A DNA stretch of 64,000 nucleotides from NCBI GenBank assembly GCA_009692105.1, contig SHZS01000004.1, positions 1 to 64,000 of the forward strand. The letters run 5' to 3'. This document shows, in pieces, positions 62,355 to 64,000 of this stretch. This DNA comes from Gemmatimonadota bacterium. Its GTDB lineage: Bacteria > Gemmatimonadota > Gemmatimonadetes > Longimicrobiales > Gaopeijiaceae. The first letter of the stretch is position 1. Each line of letters begins with the position of its first letter. A program made the position numbers and the translations under genes. A model generated the notes under the pieces. It made no database searches and was not told the origin of the DNA. It saw only the letters and a program-made list of their open reading frames with translations.

Positions 62355-62400
62355 TTAGTGGTAGTCCACGATCTCGACATCTTCCGGGCCGGCATTCCGC
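62355..62400 (-). pseudogene. higB: Last codons of a higB toxin gene
   Basis: A short stretch ending at TAA 62355 reads GPEDVEIVDYH, matching the C-terminus of HigB/RelE toxins (usually DVEIVDYH before the stop). It lies 13 bp before higA, in the normal higB-higA order. Nothing of the toxin remains upstream, where suhB begins to close in. Confidence 0.6.
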
Positions 62401-62452
62401 TTGGCAAGCGAGGGAGTATCCGGACCTGGGTCTGCCTTCACCGCGCGGTTTC

Positions 62453-63268
62453 TCAGGGGCCGAGCACCATGCGGACGGCCTCCAGAAGCTCGGCCGAGTT
62501 CGCGGCCACGACACTTCCGTCCTCCGCCGTCTCGATGGGGCTTCCGTCCCGGCGGGAAGCGGCCCCTCCGGCCTCGGCGAGGATCACACGGCCGGCCGCG
62601 ACGTCCCAAGGCGCGAGGTTCCCCTCCCAGAATGCGTCGAGCGACCCCTGGGCGAGGTAGCAAAAGTCCAGGGCTGCCGATCCACCCCTCCGAATCCCTG
62701 AGCACGCTCCGAACACCCGCCGAAATTCCTCCAGGTAGCGGGGCAGCTCCTCGGGGCGCCGAAAGGGGAACCCGGTTCCCACCAGCGCCTCTGCCATGTT
62801 CCGCACGGAAGAGGTGTGGATCCTCTCCCCGTTTCGGTACGCTCCCGCGCCCTTCTCCGCCCACCAGCGGTCCTCGGTCTCGGACGCGACGATCGCCCCG
62901 ACCGTGGGCTCTCCTCCGATCGCCACGCCCACCGAGGCCGAGTACATCGGGTGGCCGTGGAGGTAGTTGGTGGTCCCATCCAGGGGGTCCACGATCCAGA
63001 GAGGACCGCCGGCGCGGACGGCGCCCGACGGCGAGGACCCTGCGGACATGGGCGACTCCTCCGCGAGGATCGCGTGCTCGGGAAATCGCTCACGGATCAC
63101 ATCGAGAGCGGCCTTCTCCGCTTCGGTGTCCACAAATGAGACGAAGTCCGAGGGGCCTTTCTGAACGGCATCCCGAACGCCCACGCGTCCCCGGTAGAGG
63201 AGATGGACCCGGGCGGCGGCCTCTGCGGCCTTCAGGGCGATGGCGAGCAGCTCAGCGGTGGGAGTCAT
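62453..63268 (-). CDS. Inositol monophosphatase family protein (SuhB-like)
   Basis: A 271-residue Li+-sensitive-type phosphatase. Metal motifs are present: LAEESP (first Glu), WIVDPLDGTTNYLHGHP (Asp pair) and APWDVAAGRVILAEAGG. Substrates may be inositol phosphate, histidinol phosphate or fructose bisphosphate; the family is broad. ATG 63268 is a good start. It is divergent from trpS; the 175 bp between hold no gene. Confidence 0.9.
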   Translation of the reverse strand: MTPTAELLAIALKAAEAAARVHLLYRGRVGVRDAVQKGPSDFVSFVDTEAEKAALDVIRERFPEHAILAEESPMSAGSSPSGAVRAGGPLWIVDPLDGTTNYLHGHPMYSASVGVAIGGEPTVGAIVASETEDRWWAEKGAGAYRNGERIHTSSVRNMAEALVGTGFPFRRPEELPRYLEEFRRVFGACSGIRRGGSAALDFCYLAQGSLDAFWEGNLAPWDVAAGRVILAEAGGAASRRDGSPIETAEDGSVVAANSAELLEAVRMVLGP

Positions 63269-63443
63269 GCGGGTCTGGCATGGGAGTGGAAATGCGATCG
63301 GGGAAGGGTCGCCCTGTCTTCGAGGGGGCGCTAAGTTAGCCGCTCTCCCACGCCGCGACCATGAACGGCGCGCCCTTGAACGGTGTGCCTTCGGACTCCG
63401 CGTCTCACGGGCCCGCAGGGGTGGGTAGCACAGCCGAGGGGAA

Positions 63444-64000
63444 ATGCCGGAAGCGCGTGTGAGGGGGCGGGTCTTCAGCGGAATGCAGCCCAGCGGCGAG
63501 GCGCACCTGGGGAACTATCTGGGGGCGCTTCGACAGTGGGTCGACCTCCAGCATGACCACGAGTGCTTCTTTTGTATCGTGGACGAGCACGCGATCACGG
63601 GAGAGTTCACCCCGGAAGAGCTCCCGGGACGGATCTTCGACCTTGCCGTGAGTTTCCTCGCCGTGGGGCTCGATCCGGAGCGGAGCACCATCTTCGTCCA
63701 GTCGGACGTGCCCGAGCACACCACCTTGGCCTGGCTGTTCAATGCCGTGACGCCCCTGGGGGACCTCGAGCGGATGACCCAATACAAGGACAAGTCGTCG
63801 CGCCTCGAGTCGGTGCCTGCCGGGCTCCTGAACTACCCCATCCTCCAGACGGCCGACATCCTCCTCTACCGCGCCTCGCTGGTTCCCGTCGGTGAGGACC
63901 AGGTCCAGCACCTCGAGCTGTCTCGCGAGATTGCCCGGAGATGGAACGGTCGTTTCGGGGATTTCTTCCCCGAGCCCCAGCCGATCCTGAGCAAGGCGGG
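63444..64000 (+). CDS. trpS: Tryptophanyl-tRNA synthetase, N-terminal part (runs off the window)
   Basis: Class I aminoacyl-tRNA synthetase. The 185 residues present show VFSGMQPSGEAHLGNYLGAL (HIGH-like HLGN), FFCIVDEHAIT, QSDVPEHTTLAWLFN, MTQYKDKS and NYPILQTADILLY...VGEDQVQHLELSRE, all TrpS landmarks. The KMSKS-type loop lies beyond the end. ATG 63444 follows GAGGGGAA. The frame is open to position 64000. Confidence 0.94.
   Translation, partial: MPEARVRGRVFSGMQPSGEAHLGNYLGALRQWVDLQHDHECFFCIVDEHAITGEFTPEELPGRIFDLAVSFLAVGLDPERSTIFVQSDVPEHTTLAWLFNAVTPLGDLERMTQYKDKSSRLESVPAGLLNYPILQTADILLYRASLVPVGEDQVQHLELSREIARRWNGRFGDFFPEPQPILSKA

Noticed and set aside
1-64000. CRISPR arrays, prophage or insertion sequences with transposase
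   Set aside because: No regularly spaced repeats, transposase, integrase or phage structural genes were seen.

Overview
The window is high in G+C and gene-dense. It reads as chromosome from a Gram-negative, outer-membrane-bearing bacterium. The gene set (paired M16 peptidases, a rhomboid with a charged C-terminal tail, BamA/TamA-like and TamB-like proteins, a DUF3108 protein, a divergent NamZ / NagZ-serine hydrolase pair, succinylase-type DapD) suggests Gemmatimonadota or a close relative. That phylum call is an inference from gene content and style, not a phylogeny.

Layout. At 1-0.6 kb is a wrecked hybrid histidine kinase, closed by a terminator. From 0.7 to 43.2 kb almost every gene is on the + strand, in long coupled runs: argJ; apgM, two M16 peptidases and a Nudix hydrolase; an ECF sigma factor, then, beyond a strong terminator, a zinc-finger anti-sigma-like protein; holA, a TPR/SPOR protein and a tail-anchored receiver protein; mutS and a TonB-domain lipoprotein; cystathionine beta-synthase and ddl; rhomboid; yebC and ruvCAB with queA, tgt, yajC, def and fmt; thiE, thiS and thiG with rsmB, a PASTA protein, a TlpA thioredoxin, a YbbR protein and tsaD; a metallophosphoesterase; a BamA/TamA-like barrel and TamB; htpX, uvrA and a D-amino-acid transaminase. 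Four-base stop/start overlaps (ATGA, GTGA, and once each TTGA and CTGA) recur at about 20 junctions, so translational coupling is the dominant gene organisation.

From 43.2 to 50.2 kb lies a cell-wall and envelope block: DUF3108 and NamZ on the - strand, divergent from a NagZ/serine-hydrolase fusion, then ApbE. From 50.3 to 53.9 kb is an accessory patch: a fatty acid desaturase, an MFS exporter broken by one frameshift, and an inward-rectifier K+ channel broken by two. From 54.0 to 60.1 kb is lysine/DAP synthesis (lysC; then dapB, dapA, dapD and an outer-membrane barrel as one - strand operon) with a GlcNAc-kinase-like gene between them.

From 60.1 to 62.4 kb is a scar zone: a 127-bp attC-like inverted repeat between a small unknown ORF and the 3' end of a lost barrel gene, the 5' part of a tRNA-Ala gene, an intact DUF1080 gene, a decapitated PD40 propeller with a frameshift, and a higBA toxin-antitoxin module cut at both ends. 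The window closes with suhB and, divergently, a trpS that runs off the edge.

Functionally, much of the window feeds the envelope. DAP (lysC, dapA, dapB, dapD), D-amino acids (the transaminase and Ddl) and wall recycling (NamZ, NagZ, GlcNAc kinase) serve peptidoglycan. The BamA/TamA-like protein and TamB serve outer-membrane protein and lipid traffic. MutS, UvrA and RuvABC serve DNA repair. No complete novel defence or mobile system is visible. The most unusual items are the membrane-anchored receiver domain coupled to a SPOR protein, the sigma/anti-sigma pair split by a terminator, the CTG start of rsmB, the shifted zinc cysteines of Tgt, the tail after the ThiS glycines, and the attC/tRNA/higBA scar zone.
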